From Demequina flava (lineage in GTDB: Bacteria > Actinomycetota > Actinomycetes > Actinomycetales > Demequinaceae): DNA of 64,000 bases. Each line of letters opens with the position of its first letter. Positions within the stretch are counted from its first letter, which is position 1. The notes beneath the pieces were generated by a model. That model did no database searches. It was given only the letters and a program-made list of their open reading frames with translations, and was not told where the DNA came from. Of this stretch, positions 53,747 through 63,573 are shown piece by piece. The translations under genes and the position numbers were made by a program. The DNA lies in the NCBI RefSeq assembly GCF_000975035.1, contig NZ_BBRA01000001.1, positions 887,184 to 951,183 on the forward strand, written 5' to 3'.

Positions 53747-54193
53747 GATTCTCCCCTCGCGTGTGAGCGATGCTGCTTGGCCCGAAATGGGCCCTGATGT
53801 GTGGTCCTACGTGTGGCGCTGGGGCCGGTGCACGGACACCCTCGAGGGGCGGTCGATGCGAGCGCGAAGCGTGTAACGACCCTAACGCGAATTACACCGG
53901 TGTGCAACAAGATATAGGGGTGTTTCTGGCTAACCAACCCTAGATGTTGTGGTCCTGTGGACAGACCTGTGTAAATCCTGTGGACAGTACGGCGTGTCGT
54001 CCACACCCTCGCACGAGGATCTGGGGACACTGGAAATTCGCCTGCCTTGACCACCCCCTTACTGTCTCACCGGGGTGTGACACGACCCGAGCATCGGCTC
54101 GACAAAAGGCCGCGAGGCGCGCCGCGCCGGCCCCCAAGAAGGACCAACGCCACGCACCCCGCGGCTCTATGCGGATTCCCGCTCGGAATCAGG
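53747..54193. other. nrd upstream region with NrdR-like boxes
   Basis: No gene is visible in 447 bases. CAACAAGATATAGGG (53905-53919) and, in inverse orientation, CCCTAGATGTTGTGG (53938-53952) share C-x-ACAA-x-AT-x-TAGGG and lie 33 bp centre to centre (three helical turns), the layout of paired NrdR boxes upstream of nrd operons. The remaining stretch toward the sulfatase gene shows nothing recognisable. Confidence 0.7.
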
Positions 54194-55819
54194 TCACGAT
54201 CCGGCTACCGTCACCCAACCTCGCGTGTTCTCTTCCATCTCAGCATCGCGACGCTCGAGCTCGGCTTCCAGCTCCTCGGCAATCTCCGGGAACTGCATCG
54301 TCAGGTTGTACGACTCGCTCTGATCGATAGAGAGGTCAAAGAGCCACGGCCCCTGCTTGGACGGCGCACCGAATGACGAACCACTCAACGGTTGGACGTA
54401 CGCCTGGCGCGGGTAGTACTTGTACTGACCATCACTGACCGCGAGCAACTGCTTGCCCGAGTAGAAGTAGTAGTAGTCGCCCACCTTCTCCGCCTCACCT
54501 GCGAGCAGCGGCGCCATCGAGACACCGTCGATGATGCGGTCGTCGGGCTCGGGCAGGTCCAGCCAGTCGAGCAGCGTGGGCAGGATGTCTGTTCCCATCG
54601 CCATCGCGTCGCTCTCCTGGCCGGGCTCAATGCCCTCGGGCCAGTGCGCGACGAAGGGCACGCGCGTTCCGCCTTCACCGATGTCGCCCTTGCGGCCGCG
54701 GTGATCGCCGGGGTCACCCTCGTGCCACGGCCCGTTGTCGCTGGTCAGCATGATGACGGTGTTGTCGAGTTCGCCTGCTGCCTCGAGTTCGTCGACAATC
54801 CGGCCGATGCCGTCGTCCAGTGCCTCGACCACGTCGCCGTACAGACCCGCGTCAGAGCGGCCCTCGTTCTCTTCCGACACAAACAGGGGCTCGTGCGGGA
54901 AGTTGTGGGCGAAGTAGAGGAAGAACGGGTCGTCGCTCTCGGCGGAGGTGCTGATGAAGTCAACGGCCGCGTCGGTGTACAGGTCATCGAGCATGGTCTG
55001 ATCGACCGGCTCGGGAATGATGACCTCGTCGTTCTCGTAGATCTCAAACGGGTTGATGTCGTTGGAGTACAGGGCGCCCAGGAACTGGTCGAACCCGAAG
55101 TCGTTGGGGACCGAGCCCTCGGTGTCGCCGATGTGCCACTTGCCCACCATTCCGGTCGTGTAGCCGGAGGCCTGGAGGACATCGGGAATGGTGAGCTCGG
55201 ACTGCGTGAGGCCAAAGTCGCCCATGACCTTGTTCAGGAGTCCCGTGGCCTCGTCGGAGGGGAACAGCACGCTCGAGACGCCTGCTCGGGGTGCGAGGCG
55301 TCCCGTGAGCATTGCCGCGCGCGACGGAGTGCAGACCGGGGAGGGCGCGTGATAGTTCGACAGCACCATGCCGTTCGCCGCAAGTTCGTCGATGTTCGGC
55401 GTCTCGATGGGACCTTCGCCTGTGAAGCCGAGGTCGCCATAGCCGAGGTCGTCGTAGTAAACGATGACGACGTTCGGGTTCTCGGTCGCCCCGCTGGTCT
55501 CCTCGCGGCTGATCGCCGCCAGGTAGTCGCGCTTGGCCTCTTCGTGCTCTTCGGGACTGTCGGGCCGGTTCGTCAGGGTTTCGAACGCGACGTAGCCCAG
55601 GCCACCAATCACTGCCGCAATGGGCAGAGCGAAGACGAGGGCAGTGCCCTTGAGGACCCGCTTGCACTTTCCGTGCTTGCGCGGCTCAGGCTCGGCAACA
55701 CCGGTGGCGGTGGATTCGGCCGATGCTGGGGTGGGTGAGTCTGAGGCGGCACCTTCGGACGCGGTGCGTGGCTCGTCCGGGCTGTCTGGGCTGCCGGGAG
55801 TCGGGGGCTGTGAGGACAT
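54194..55819 (-). CDS. Membrane-anchored type I sulfatase
   Basis: A 541-residue protein with a cytoplasmic Ser/Pro-rich tail of about 50 residues, one membrane helix (TALVFALPIAAVIGGLGYVA) and an extracellular alkaline-phosphatase-fold sulfatase domain. Cys163 in SPVCTPSRAAMLTGR is the CxPSR site modified to formylglycine, and Asp123/Asp124 begin the metal site. It cleaves sulfate esters outside the cell and requires a formylglycine-generating enzyme, not found in this window. ATG 55819; an upstream in-frame start (55900) is unlikely. Confidence 0.93.
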   Translation of the reverse strand: MSSQPPTPGSPDSPDEPRTASEGAASDSPTPASAESTATGVAEPEPRKHGKCKRVLKGTALVFALPIAAVIGGLGYVAFETLTNRPDSPEEHEEAKRDYLAAISREETSGATENPNVVIVYYDDLGYGDLGFTGEGPIETPNIDELAANGMVLSNYHAPSPVCTPSRAAMLTGRLAPRAGVSSVLFPSDEATGLLNKVMGDFGLTQSELTIPDVLQASGYTTGMVGKWHIGDTEGSVPNDFGFDQFLGALYSNDINPFEIYENDEVIIPEPVDQTMLDDLYTDAAVDFISTSAESDDPFFLYFAHNFPHEPLFVSEENEGRSDAGLYGDVVEALDDGIGRIVDELEAAGELDNTVIMLTSDNGPWHEGDPGDHRGRKGDIGEGGTRVPFVAHWPEGIEPGQESDAMAMGTDILPTLLDWLDLPEPDDRIIDGVSMAPLLAGEAEKVGDYYYFYSGKQLLAVSDGQYKYYPRQAYVQPLSGSSFGAPSKQGPWLFDLSIDQSESYNLTMQFPEIAEELEAELERRDAEMEENTRGWVTVAGS

Positions 55820-55916
55820 CGTTGTCGTACCTTTCGGGACCGCTCGCACCGAAGTGCAGGCGAACGTGCAATGGGCGCCGGAGGTGTCCCGCTGGTTCAC
55901 ACCGTTGTTAAACCTA

Positions 55917-55948
55917 CTGGCCGGTCAGATTATGAGTGACACGGCCAG
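55917..55948. promoter_or_regulatory. Operator in sulfatase-TetR divergent promoter
   Basis: CTGGCCGGTCA (55917-55927) and TGACACGGCCAG (55937-55948) form an almost perfect inverted repeat between the two divergent genes, the expected binding site of the adjacent TetR regulator. Confidence 0.72.
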
Positions 55949-56032
55949 CGATGTCAACGTAGGGTGTCCTCCAGGTGGGCACCGCGCCCGCCAAAGACCA
56001 GGGCAGCGTCGCCGAGCGAAGAGGGGAATCCG

Positions 56033-56701
56033 ATGACCGCCATGCAGGAGAACTCGCCGGTCCGCACTCGCCGCAGCCCCAAGGGAGAGGCACGCCGCAC
56101 AGCGATCGTCGCCTCCGCCACCCGGCTGTTCGCCCAGGGAGGGCTCGACTCCGTGAGCCTCACCGACATCGCAGAGGACGTCGGTATCACCAAGGCCGGC
56201 CTACTGCACCACTTCCCCACCAAGAACGACCTGCTCCTGGGCGTCCTGCGCAAGCGCGACAGGGTCGGCGAAGTTGAGCTACCCGACGATCCGGTCGAGG
56301 CGCTGATGGGGTTTATCGACGTATTGCGCGCCAACGAGGCCGACCCCAGCGAGATGCAATTCTTCGCCATGATGTCGACGCAGAGCATCGCGACAGACCA
56401 CCCGGCGCACGGACACTTTCAACAACGACAGGCCATGATGCGGGACGGCATGACTGCGATGCTCGCCGAGCTCTTCGACGAATCCCGCTTGGCCGGTCAG
56501 ACGCAACTCAGCGACGTCGCGGACTGGATTGTGGCGCTGGCCGATGGCCTGCGCAACGAGTGGCTACGCGCCCCGGATCGCATAAACCGCACGGAGTCGC
56601 TCTTCCGGTTCCTCGAATCCATGGCCGATGCCATGCACAATGACGTCCGGACACGCCTAGTTGAACAGATCGCGCAACGGCGATCCGCGGGCGTCGCTTA
56701 G
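56033..56701 (+). CDS. TetR-family repressor, divergent from sulfatase
   Basis: A 222-residue regulator with [23 protein letters not shown] and a TetR_C_6-like (BetI-type) C-terminal domain. ATG 56033 follows GAGGGGAAT. The shared promoter carries an inverted repeat that it probably binds, controlling the sulfatase. The 3' end overlaps the end of upp by 4 bases. Confidence 0.92.
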   Translation: MTAMQENSPVRTRRSPKGEARRTAIVASATRLFAQGGLDSVSLTDIAEDVGITKAGLLHHFPTKNDLLLGVLRKRDRVGEVELPDDPVEALMGFIDVLRANEADPSEMQFFAMMSTQSIATDHPAHGHFQQRQAMMRDGMTAMLAELFDESRLAGQTQLSDVADWIVALADGLRNEWLRAPDRINRTESLFRFLESMADAMHNDVRTRLVEQIAQRRSAGVA

Positions 56702-57339
56702 TCGCCGATGATCCCGTAGAGGCGGTCGCCCGCGTCACCCAGACCAGGCACGATGTAGCCCTGCTCGTTGAGCTTCTCGTCGACGTGCGCCACTACGACC
56801 TTGACGTCGCCACGATCGCCGATCTCCTGCTGAACCTTCTCGATACCCTCCGGCGCAGCCAGCAAGCACACGCACGTGACATCGGTGGCGCCGCGCTCGA
56901 GCGTGTACTCAATGGCGGCAATGAGCGATCCACCCGTTGCGAGCATCGGGTCAATCAGGAAGACCTGGCGTCCGGTGAGGTCATCAGGGAGGCGGTTCGC
57001 GTACGTGACGGCTTCGAGGGTCTCCTCGTCGCGCTTAAGCCCCAAGAAGCCGACCTCGGCACTCGGGATCAGGCGCGTCATGCCGTCGAGCATGCCCAAT
57101 CCGGCACGCAGAATCGGCACAATGATGGGTGCCGGATCCGCAATCTTGGTACCGATCGCGGTCGTCAGCGGCGTCTCCACCTCGTGTTCCACGACGCGCA
57201 CCTGACGCGTGGCCTCATAGGCCAGCAGCGTCACGAGCTCGTCGACAAGCAGTCGGAACGTAGGCGACGGGGTCGTCTTGTCCCGCAGCACCGTGACTTT
57301 GTGGCGGATGAGCGGGTGGTCGGCAACGTGCAGCTCCAT
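56698..57339 (-). CDS. upp: Uracil phosphoribosyltransferase
   Basis: A 213-residue salvage enzyme converting uracil and PRPP to UMP. Present are the PRPP loop [20 protein letters not shown] and the uracil-binding [15 protein letters not shown] at the C-terminus. Length and start (ATG 57339) match the family. Transcribed leftward, divergent from tadA. Confidence 0.97.
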   Translation of the reverse strand: MELHVADHPLIRHKVTVLRDKTTPSPTFRLLVDELVTLLAYEATRQVRVVEHEVETPLTTAIGTKIADPAPIIVPILRAGLGMLDGMTRLIPSAEVGFLGLKRDEETLEAVTYANRLPDDLTGRQVFLIDPMLATGGSLIAAIEYTLERGATDVTCVCLLAAPEGIEKVQQEIGDRGDVKVVVAHVDEKLNEQGYIVPGLGDAGDRLYGIIGD

Positions 57340-57417
57340 GCCTCAACGGTACTCGGTGACAGGCAAGCGTGGGTCCGATGCCGGGGTTGCGCGGACCTGG
57401 CCCGCTAACCTGGCGAG

Positions 57418-57870
57418 GTGGGCACCTATGACCAGCCGATGCGCGAGGCCCTTGCGCTCGCACGTGCGGCCGGGCAGGCCGGGGACGTGCCCGTCGGCGC
57501 TGTTGTGCTCGGACCCGAGGGCGACATCGTCGGATCGGGACGCAATCTCCGCGAAGCGGAAGGTGACCCCACTGCCCACGCAGAGGTGGTCGCGTTACGT
57601 GCCGCAGCATCGGCCCTCCACCGGTGGCGGCTCGAGGACTGCACCCTGGTCGTCACCCTTGAACCCTGCCTCATGTGTGCCGGCGCAATCCTCGCGGCCC
57701 GCATTCCGCGCATTGTGATTGGCGCGTGGGACGCGAAGGCCGGCGCCACGGGATCCCAGTGGGATGTGGTCCGGGACGCGCGCATTGGGTCCAAAGTGGA
57801 AGTGATCTCCGGAGTGCTCAGCCACGACTGCGCGGCCGTGCTCACTGACTTCTTCGAGGAACGTCGGTGA
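57418..57870 (+). CDS. tadA: tRNA-specific adenosine deaminase
   Basis: A 150-residue zinc deaminase that makes inosine at position 34 of tRNA-Arg(ACG). Zinc ligands and catalytic Glu: H54-A-E56 and PC84LMC87AG. GTG 57418 gives the full family N-terminus; TAACCT sits just upstream as a possible -10. The next gene overlaps its stop. Confidence 0.95.
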   Translation: MGTYDQPMREALALARAAGQAGDVPVGAVVLGPEGDIVGSGRNLREAEGDPTAHAEVVALRAAASALHRWRLEDCTLVVTLEPCLMCAGAILAARIPRIVIGAWDAKAGATGSQWDVVRDARIGSKVEVISGVLSHDCAAVLTDFFEERR

Positions 57871-58970
57871 GCAGGCAGCCGCACCGGAATCGCCGCGCCG
57901 AGTACGCGCGCGGCGCCGGGCGCACGGTCAAGTCGCTAGGTCAGTTTCACGGCACGGCGGGTCCGCGCTGGCCCATGGGACTGCAAGCCGGCATGGCGTA
58001 CGTCATCCCTGTCCTGCTCGGCGCAGCGATCGGCAAGGACCACTTAGGTCTTCTTGCGGCATCAGGGGCCTTCACGATCCTGCACGTGCCGTGGCTGCCG
58101 GCCCGCGAACGTATCAAGGTGCTCCCACTGGTCTCGGTGGTGCTGCTGATCTGCACGGCGCTGGGCACCGCCACCTCCGCGTGCCCGATAGTGAACACGG
58201 CGCTGTTGACACTGTTGGCCATCGGGGTCGGCGCTCTGTACCTGGCCTTTCACATGGGCCCACCGGGGCCCATCTTCGCCGTGATGACGTTTGGGCTCGG
58301 GTCACACGCGACCGCGCCGGTGGACGGCGTGCGGCCCATGGAGCCAGGCACCGTGATCGCCTCGATCGCCGTCGGTTGCCTGATCTCGTGCGCCATCGCA
58401 GCCGCCCCGCTGGTGCGCAAGAACCAGCGGCGGGTGAAAGCGCGCAGTTTGCGGCAGATTCAGCCCGGCCCCGACTTTGACCGGGAAGCGCGCGAGCTGA
58501 TCATGCGCATCACGATCGTTGCCGTCGTGGGATCGGCGATCAGCATGACGTTTGTGGACCCGGAACGCGTCTACTGGACCGTGGGCGCGGGCATCGGCGT
58601 GGTGGGCATGCGCGCCGCCCGCGGCGAGGCTGCTCGCAGGGGCCTGCACCGCATTGTGGGCACGCTCCTGGGGATTGGGCTCTTCGCCGTCCTGGTTCAG
58701 GTCCACTGGACCACGGTCGCGCTCGCCTTCATTTTAGGCAGCCTCCAGTTCGCCACCCAGGTTGTGATCGTGCGCAACTACGCCGCGGGCCTGGTGTTCA
58801 TCACCCCGCTTGCGCTGCTCATCGTCACCACCTCTACCGGGGCCGCGACCTTGCCCACTGTCACCGAGCGCGTCTACGACACCATCGTTGGCGCGCTCCT
58901 GGGTGCCGCGACGGGCCTGCTTCACAAGCATCGGCCGGTCTCGCCTGCCCCTCCCACTACAGCCGATTAG
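57867..58970 (+). CDS. FUSC-family membrane protein
   Basis: A 367-residue integral membrane protein with about ten helices in two sets separated by a basic cytoplasmic loop (RKNQRRVKARSLRQIQPGPD). The second half has YWTVGAGIGVVGMRAARGEA and HRIVGTLLGIGLFAV, typical of FUSC/aromatic-acid-exporter-like proteins. GTG 57867 overlaps the tadA stop (GTGA), so they are co-translated, although function need not be shared. Substrate unknown. Confidence 0.88.
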   Translation: MSRQPHRNRRAEYARGAGRTVKSLGQFHGTAGPRWPMGLQAGMAYVIPVLLGAAIGKDHLGLLAASGAFTILHVPWLPARERIKVLPLVSVVLLICTALGTATSACPIVNTALLTLLAIGVGALYLAFHMGPPGPIFAVMTFGLGSHATAPVDGVRPMEPGTVIASIAVGCLISCAIAAAPLVRKNQRRVKARSLRQIQPGPDFDREARELIMRITIVAVVGSAISMTFVDPERVYWTVGAGIGVVGMRAARGEAARRGLHRIVGTLLGIGLFAVLVQVHWTTVALAFILGSLQFATQVVIVRNYAAGLVFITPLALLIVTTSTGAATLPTVTERVYDTIVGALLGAATGLLHKHRPVSPAPPTTAD

Positions 58971-59003
58971 GTTCGCGGCGGCCAAACGGGTATTCTCTTT
59001 CGC

Positions 59004-59094
59004 GGTGACGTGTCCGAGCGGCCGAAGGTGCAGCACTCGAAATGCTGTGTACGGCAACCCCGTACCGTGGGTTCAAATCCCACCGTCACCGCCA
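59004..59094 (+). tRNA. tRNA-Ser (anticodon CGA), CCA encoded
   Basis: Acceptor GGTGACG (59004-59010) pairs with CGTCACC (59084-59090), followed by G and CCA. The anticodon loop reads CTCGAAA, giving CGA, and a long variable arm (GTGTACGGCAACCCCGTAC region) is typical of tRNA-Ser. The T loop GGTTCAAATCC is normal. TATTCT (58991-58996) is a likely -10. Confidence 0.97.
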
Positions 59095-59100
59095 CGGAAG

Positions 59101-59144
59101 AGGGCCTGTTCCTCCTGGTAAACCCAGGGGAACGGGCCCTTTTT
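59101..59144 (+). terminator. Terminator of tRNA-Ser
   Basis: AGGGCCTGTTCC (59101-59112) pairs with GGAACGGGCCCT (59129-59140) with one mismatch, an inner CCTGG/CCAGG stem, and a run of five T at the end. Confidence 0.93.
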
Positions 59145-59200
59145 GCATTTCTCGCGATAGTGTCGCGGCACTGCGATCTCAACGCTGAGAGGGAATCACG

Positions 59201-60202
59201 ATGATCGAGCGCGAATTGACGGAGCGAACGTCCCTCACTGGCCCCCACGGAAGGCTCAACCGCGATGCGGTGGGGTGGATGCGCGGACCCGGGATCGACA
59301 CATCTGGCATCGACGGGCGTCGGTCGTGGGGCCGCAACAAGCGCTGGGAGTACTGGAACGTCATGACTGCCACGCACATCGTGGGCCTGACCATCTCGTC
59401 GCTGGACTACGCCGCGGTTCACGAAGTCTGGATCTTCGACCGAGCCACGGAGACCGCGAAGCATCACTCCGTCACCGGAATCCTCGGCGGCAGCGCAACC
59501 TTGCCCGCCGCCTTAGGCGACGGGCCGGCCCGCGCAAAAGGACGAAACCTCCGCATCGACATTGCAGAGGTCGACGGAGGAACCCGCCTGCGGGCAAAGA
59601 TCCCAGGCGCTTCGCTCGACATTGTCGCGGCGCACCCCAACGGACACGAGTCGCTCGCCGTCGTTGTCCCGTGGAGCGACCGGCGCTTCCAGTACACGGT
59701 CAAGGACATCGCGCGCCCCGCGAGCGGCACCATCACGGTTGACGGCGCTGAGCACACGGTCCCCGACGGGAGTTCGTGGGCAGTGCTCGATCACGGACGC
59801 GGCCGCTGGCCGTACAACATGAGGTGGAACTGGGGCGCCGGCTCGGGGATCTCGGATGGCCACGTGATCGGGGTTCAAGTCGGCGGCCAATGGACTGACG
59901 GCACCGGCTCAACGGAGAACGCGATCTTCGTGGATGGTCGGCTCCACAAGATCAGCGAAGAGGTCGCATGGGACTACGACACCTCCGACTACATGGGCCC
60001 GTGGACCGTCTCTGGCGAGCGCCTCAACCTCACCTTCACACCCTTCTTCAACAAGGTCACGCGAACCAACCTGGGGCTCCTGTCGGGAAGCACAGACCAA
60101 TGCTTCGGGACGTGGTCAGGGACCTTCACGTCGGACACGGGCGACGTGTTTCACATTGACGGCATCGAAGGCTGGGCTGAGGACGTCCACAATCGCTGGT
60201 GA
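59201..60202 (+). CDS. DUF2804 family protein
   Basis: A 333-residue soluble protein matching DUF2804: RRSWGRNKRWEYWNVMTATH near the N-terminus, VLDHGRGRWPYNMRWNWGAG in the middle and FTPFFNKVTRTNLGLLSGST near the C-terminus. The fold is probably a lipocalin-like or carotenoid-1,2-hydratase-like beta structure; the function is unknown. ATG 59201 follows GAGAGGGAA. It stands between the tRNA terminator and the LURP-one-like gene. Confidence 0.9.
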   Translation: MIERELTERTSLTGPHGRLNRDAVGWMRGPGIDTSGIDGRRSWGRNKRWEYWNVMTATHIVGLTISSLDYAAVHEVWIFDRATETAKHHSVTGILGGSATLPAALGDGPARAKGRNLRIDIAEVDGGTRLRAKIPGASLDIVAAHPNGHESLAVVVPWSDRRFQYTVKDIARPASGTITVDGAEHTVPDGSSWAVLDHGRGRWPYNMRWNWGAGSGISDGHVIGVQVGGQWTDGTGSTENAIFVDGRLHKISEEVAWDYDTSDYMGPWTVSGERLNLTFTPFFNKVTRTNLGLLSGSTDQCFGTWSGTFTSDTGDVFHIDGIEGWAEDVHNRW

Positions 60203-60273
60203 AAACACCGCGGGCATCGCGCGCGCTCACGCCTGCCGCCGCTAACCTGGCACTGACGACTCGAGAGGAAACA

Positions 60274-60786
60274 ATGGCGATCCCCGACGCACCCGAAGGC
60301 TTCACGCGCTACATCATGAAGAGCAAGTTCGGCGCAGGCCGCGACTTCCAGGTGCTGCACCCCGAGACCGAGGAACAGCTGCTGTTTGTTGACGGCAAGA
60401 TGGGGCCGCGCCCCAAGGCCGAGGTCCTGGATAACGACCAGACCGTGCTGTTCAGCGTCACGGGGAAGATGTTCGGTATCCCCAAGCGCATCGACGTGAC
60501 GAACGCGGCTGGCGAGCAGGTCGCACACCTGCACTCCCCCGCCTTCAACTTCATCAAAGACAAGATCGAGATCACGATGGCCTCGGGCGAGGAGCTGCTC
60601 CTCAAGGGCAACATCCGCGAGAAGGACTACGCGGTCCACGACGCCGAGGGCAAGCTTCGCGTTCAGATCACCCAGAAGTGGCTGACAGTGCGCGACCGCT
60701 ACACGGTCGACGTCGACTCAACGGTGGAACCCGCACTCGCCTTTGCGCTCGTGTGGGCGATCGACCGCTGGGTTGAACGCGACTAA
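60274..60786 (+). CDS. LURP-one-related (scramblase-like) protein
   Basis: A 170-residue tubby-like beta-barrel protein: QVLHPETEEQLLFVDGKMGP and NFIKDKIEITMASGEELL strands with a C-terminal hydrophobic helix (ALAFALVWAIDRW), the arrangement of LURP-one/phospholipid-scramblase-related proteins. Function in bacteria unknown. ATG 60274 follows GAGAGGAAAC. Same direction as the DUF2804 gene, with 71 bases between. Confidence 0.87.
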   Translation: MAIPDAPEGFTRYIMKSKFGAGRDFQVLHPETEEQLLFVDGKMGPRPKAEVLDNDQTVLFSVTGKMFGIPKRIDVTNAAGEQVAHLHSPAFNFIKDKIEITMASGEELLLKGNIREKDYAVHDAEGKLRVQITQKWLTVRDRYTVDVDSTVEPALAFALVWAIDRWVERD

Positions 60787-60798
60787 GAAGGGCCGATG

Positions 60799-62223
60799 TC
60801 AGGGTGACTTCACGGTCGTGAGCACCTTGGTCTTGCGCGCACCATAGGGCGGGCGGACAAACCGAGTGAAGTCCAGTCCGCGCGTCTTGTGGAGCACCGA
60901 GCGTTCATGGGTGAACGTCTGAATGCTGCGCTCACCGTGATAGGCGCCCATGCCGCTGGCTCCAACGCCGCCGAAGGGCAGGTCGGGCACGCTCAGTTGC
61001 ACCACGGACGTGTTGAACGTGAGGCCACCTGACGTGGTGCGCGCAGCGAACTCCTTGCGCACCGTGCGCCGCTTTGTGTACGCATAGAGCGCGAGCGGAT
61101 GCGGTCGCTCATTGATGATCTCGATCGCCTCGTCGAGGTCGTCGACAATCACGATGGGCAAGATGGGCCCAAAGATCTCGTCCTGCATCACGGGATCATC
61201 AAGGTCGACGTCGAGCAAGACCGTCGGCGCCACATAGCGCTGAGCGACATCGACATCGCCACCGGTGACCAGCGTCCCCGCGCCAAGCAGGCCAGATAGT
61301 CGTTCGGTGTGGCGGTCATTGACGATCCGCCCATAGTCCTTGGACTGCCGCGGCTCGCGCCCGTAAAACTCCTCAATTGCCAGGGTCACTTCACGTGCCA
61401 ACTGGTCCGCAACATCGGCCGTCGTCAGGACAAAATCTGGCGCAACGCAGGTTTGGCCGCAGTTGGTGAACTTGCCCCATGCAATGCTGCGGGCTGCCTT
61501 CTTGATCGATACCGAGTCATCGATCCACAGCGGAGACTTGCCGCCGAGCTCTAGGGTCACGGGGGTGAGGTGCTTCGCGGCGGCCGTCATCACGATCGAG
61601 CCGACCGTTCCGTTGCCGGTGTAGAAAATGTGACCCCACGGGTGGCCCAGCAGTGCCGTGGTCTCATCGACGGCACCTTCGACAACGCGAATGGCATCGC
61701 TGTCGAGGTACTGGGGAATCAGCTCGGCGAGGAGTCGGGAACACTCCGGCGCAAGTTCACTGGGCTTGATCACCGCCGAGTTTCCCGCCGCGATCGCGCC
61801 CGCCAGTGGCATGAGGACCAGGTGGATCGGGTAGTTCCACGGCCCAATGATGAGCACGGGGCCAAGTGGCTGCCGCTGAACCCATGCACGCGAGGTTCCA
61901 ATGATCGGCGTCGACCGCCGGCGACGGTCCTTGGTCCAGCGCTTGAGGTTCCTGGATAGGTGACTGATCTCCTCGAGGACCGAGGTGACCTCGGTGATGT
62001 GCGCCTCGGCGGTGGTCTTTCCGAGGTCGGCCTTCATCGCTTCGTGGATGAGCGGGGCGGACTCCGTGAGCATCGCCTCGAGCGCCTTAAGTTGTGCGCG
62101 CCTCCACTTCAGGGACCGGGTCACGCCAGCGTCGAAGGCGTTCCTGGTTCCCTCGGCCGCGTCGGTCGCTGCGGCGACCGCGTCCGGCGCGGATGTGGCG
62201 TTGTCCTCGTGCGTTTGCGTCAC
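60799..62223 (-). CDS. Aldehyde dehydrogenase, ALDH3-like
   Basis: A 474-residue NAD(P)-dependent dehydrogenase oxidising aldehydes to acids. General-base Glu225 (LELGGKSP), nucleophile Cys259 (NCGQTCVAP) and the cofactor-binding region LIIGPWNYPIHLVLMPLAGA are present. The absence of a long N-terminal extension and the GPWNYP motif favour the ALDH3 subgroup. ATG 62223. Confidence 0.95.
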   Translation of the reverse strand: MTQTHEDNATSAPDAVAAATDAAEGTRNAFDAGVTRSLKWRRAQLKALEAMLTESAPLIHEAMKADLGKTTAEAHITEVTSVLEEISHLSRNLKRWTKDRRRRSTPIIGTSRAWVQRQPLGPVLIIGPWNYPIHLVLMPLAGAIAAGNSAVIKPSELAPECSRLLAELIPQYLDSDAIRVVEGAVDETTALLGHPWGHIFYTGNGTVGSIVMTAAAKHLTPVTLELGGKSPLWIDDSVSIKKAARSIAWGKFTNCGQTCVAPDFVLTTADVADQLAREVTLAIEEFYGREPRQSKDYGRIVNDRHTERLSGLLGAGTLVTGGDVDVAQRYVAPTVLLDVDLDDPVMQDEIFGPILPIVIVDDLDEAIEIINERPHPLALYAYTKRRTVRKEFAARTTSGGLTFNTSVVQLSVPDLPFGGVGASGMGAYHGERSIQTFTHERSVLHKTRGLDFTRFVRPPYGARKTKVLTTVKSP

Positions 62224-62283
62224 GTGCGCTCCTCGATCGGTAGAAGCACCACTGTGCCACTGGGAACGCTCAGTCGAAAGCCC

Positions 62284-63144
62284 CTACTGCGAATCCCACA
62301 CGTCCTTGTAGTCGCGGACAAACTCGGCCATGGTGCCCGCCGGCTCACCCGTGAGTTCGCGAATCTTCTTATTTGGGAACGCGGAGACGTTCAGGCGCAC
62401 CACCTTGTGGATCATGCGCTGCACGGCCACGTAGTCCTCGGGGTATCCGCGGCGGCGTAGATCGTCGAGGAACTCGTCCTCCTTGGGCCGCGTGTACGTG
62501 ATCTCACGGCCCAGCTGCTCGGACATGATCTTCGCGACGTTTTTGTACGACAAAGACTGCTCACCAGAGAGCGTGTACGCCTTGCGGGTGTGCCCGTCCC
62601 CGGTCAGCACTGCGCCTGCCACCTTGCCGATGTCGCGCGCATCAATGAACGCTGTGCGCGAGCGCCCGGCTGGCACAAAGATCTCGTCGCGTTCGCGAAT
62701 CGCCTCAACGTACGCGCTGGAAAGGTTCTGCATGAAGAAGTTGGGGCGCAGCATTGTGTACGGCGCGTCGACCTCCTTCAGGTAGGCCTCGACGGCGTGG
62801 TGTGGAGTGCTGCGATTGCCCTGAACGCCTTGGAGCGAGAGGAAAGCAATCTGCTTGAGTCCGCGGCGTTGGGCCGCATCAATCAGGGGAAACAGATACG
62901 TCTTCACGTCCTCGATGGCGGGCGGACGCATGAGGAATAAGCTGTCGCTTCCCTCGAGCGCGGCGTCCATCTGGGCCGGGGTGTACGCGAAGTCGAACTC
63001 CCGCGCCTCGACGCCCTCCGGAAGGGCCGCGGCATCGGCCTCCTGACGCACGGCGCCCACCACTGAGGCGCCACGAGCGAGCAGGTTCGTCACGGTGGGC
63101 ATGCCAACCGTCCCGGTGGCTCCGGTCACGAATACTGTGGTCAT
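62284..63144 (-). CDS. NmrA-like NAD(P)-binding protein
   Basis: A 286-residue Rossmann protein of the atypical SDR NmrA type: TTVFVTGATGTVGMPTVTNL at the N-terminus, then YTMLRPNFFMQNL in the middle. Such proteins act as redox sensors or quinone/NAD(P)H oxidoreductases (QorB-like). ATG 63144 overlaps the stop of the MarR gene, placing it last in a three-gene operon. Confidence 0.92.
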   Translation of the reverse strand: MTTVFVTGATGTVGMPTVTNLLARGASVVGAVRQEADAAALPEGVEAREFDFAYTPAQMDAALEGSDSLFLMRPPAIEDVKTYLFPLIDAAQRRGLKQIAFLSLQGVQGNRSTPHHAVEAYLKEVDAPYTMLRPNFFMQNLSSAYVEAIRERDEIFVPAGRSRTAFIDARDIGKVAGAVLTGDGHTRKAYTLSGEQSLSYKNVAKIMSEQLGREITYTRPKEDEFLDDLRRRGYPEDYVAVQRMIHKVVRLNVSAFPNKKIRELTGEPAGTMAEFVRDYKDVWDSQ

Positions 63145-63572
63145 GGCGTCTCCTCAATCGTGCGCCCAAGCAGGTCTGCCAACGCGTGCATCTCGGAATC
63201 GTCGAGCGCCTCAAAGAAGGGGGTCATGCGCGTCGCAGCAGCCGATTCAAAGTCAGCGACTACGCCGCGCGCGCTGTCGGTCAGGCGAATCAGGCGCGAG
63301 CGCGCATCATGGGGATGCTGTACTTGCTCCGCCAGACCCTCCGCGACCAACGGCTCCAGCAACTGCGAGACCGCCCCGCGGGTCACGCCCAGCTGAGTGG
63401 CAAGCACGCCGGGCGTCACGTCCGCCGGGCCGTGGGCAAGCATGAACAGCACGTCCACCTGCGCCCGGCTGAGTTTGGCCTCGGCAAATGGAGGCGCGGG
63501 CAGCGACGCCAGCCGGCGTTGCCACATCACGAGGGACTCGAGAACCGAGCCCACTTGTGCGGCGCGTGTCAT
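63141..63572 (-). CDS. MarR-family regulator
   Basis: A 143-residue winged-helix protein: GVLATQLGVTRGAVSQLLEP is the recognition region and RLIRLTDSARGVVADFE the wing and helix. ATG 63572 begins one base after the stop of the upstream gene; a GTG at 63581 would overlap it. It likely autoregulates the operon with the two flanking NAD(P)-binding genes in response to an electrophile or quinone. Confidence 0.92.
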   Translation of the reverse strand: MTRAAQVGSVLESLVMWQRRLASLPAPPFAEAKLSRAQVDVLFMLAHGPADVTPGVLATQLGVTRGAVSQLLEPLVAEGLAEQVQHPHDARSRLIRLTDSARGVVADFESAAATRMTPFFEALDDSEMHALADLLGRTIEETP

Positions 63573-63573
63573 G

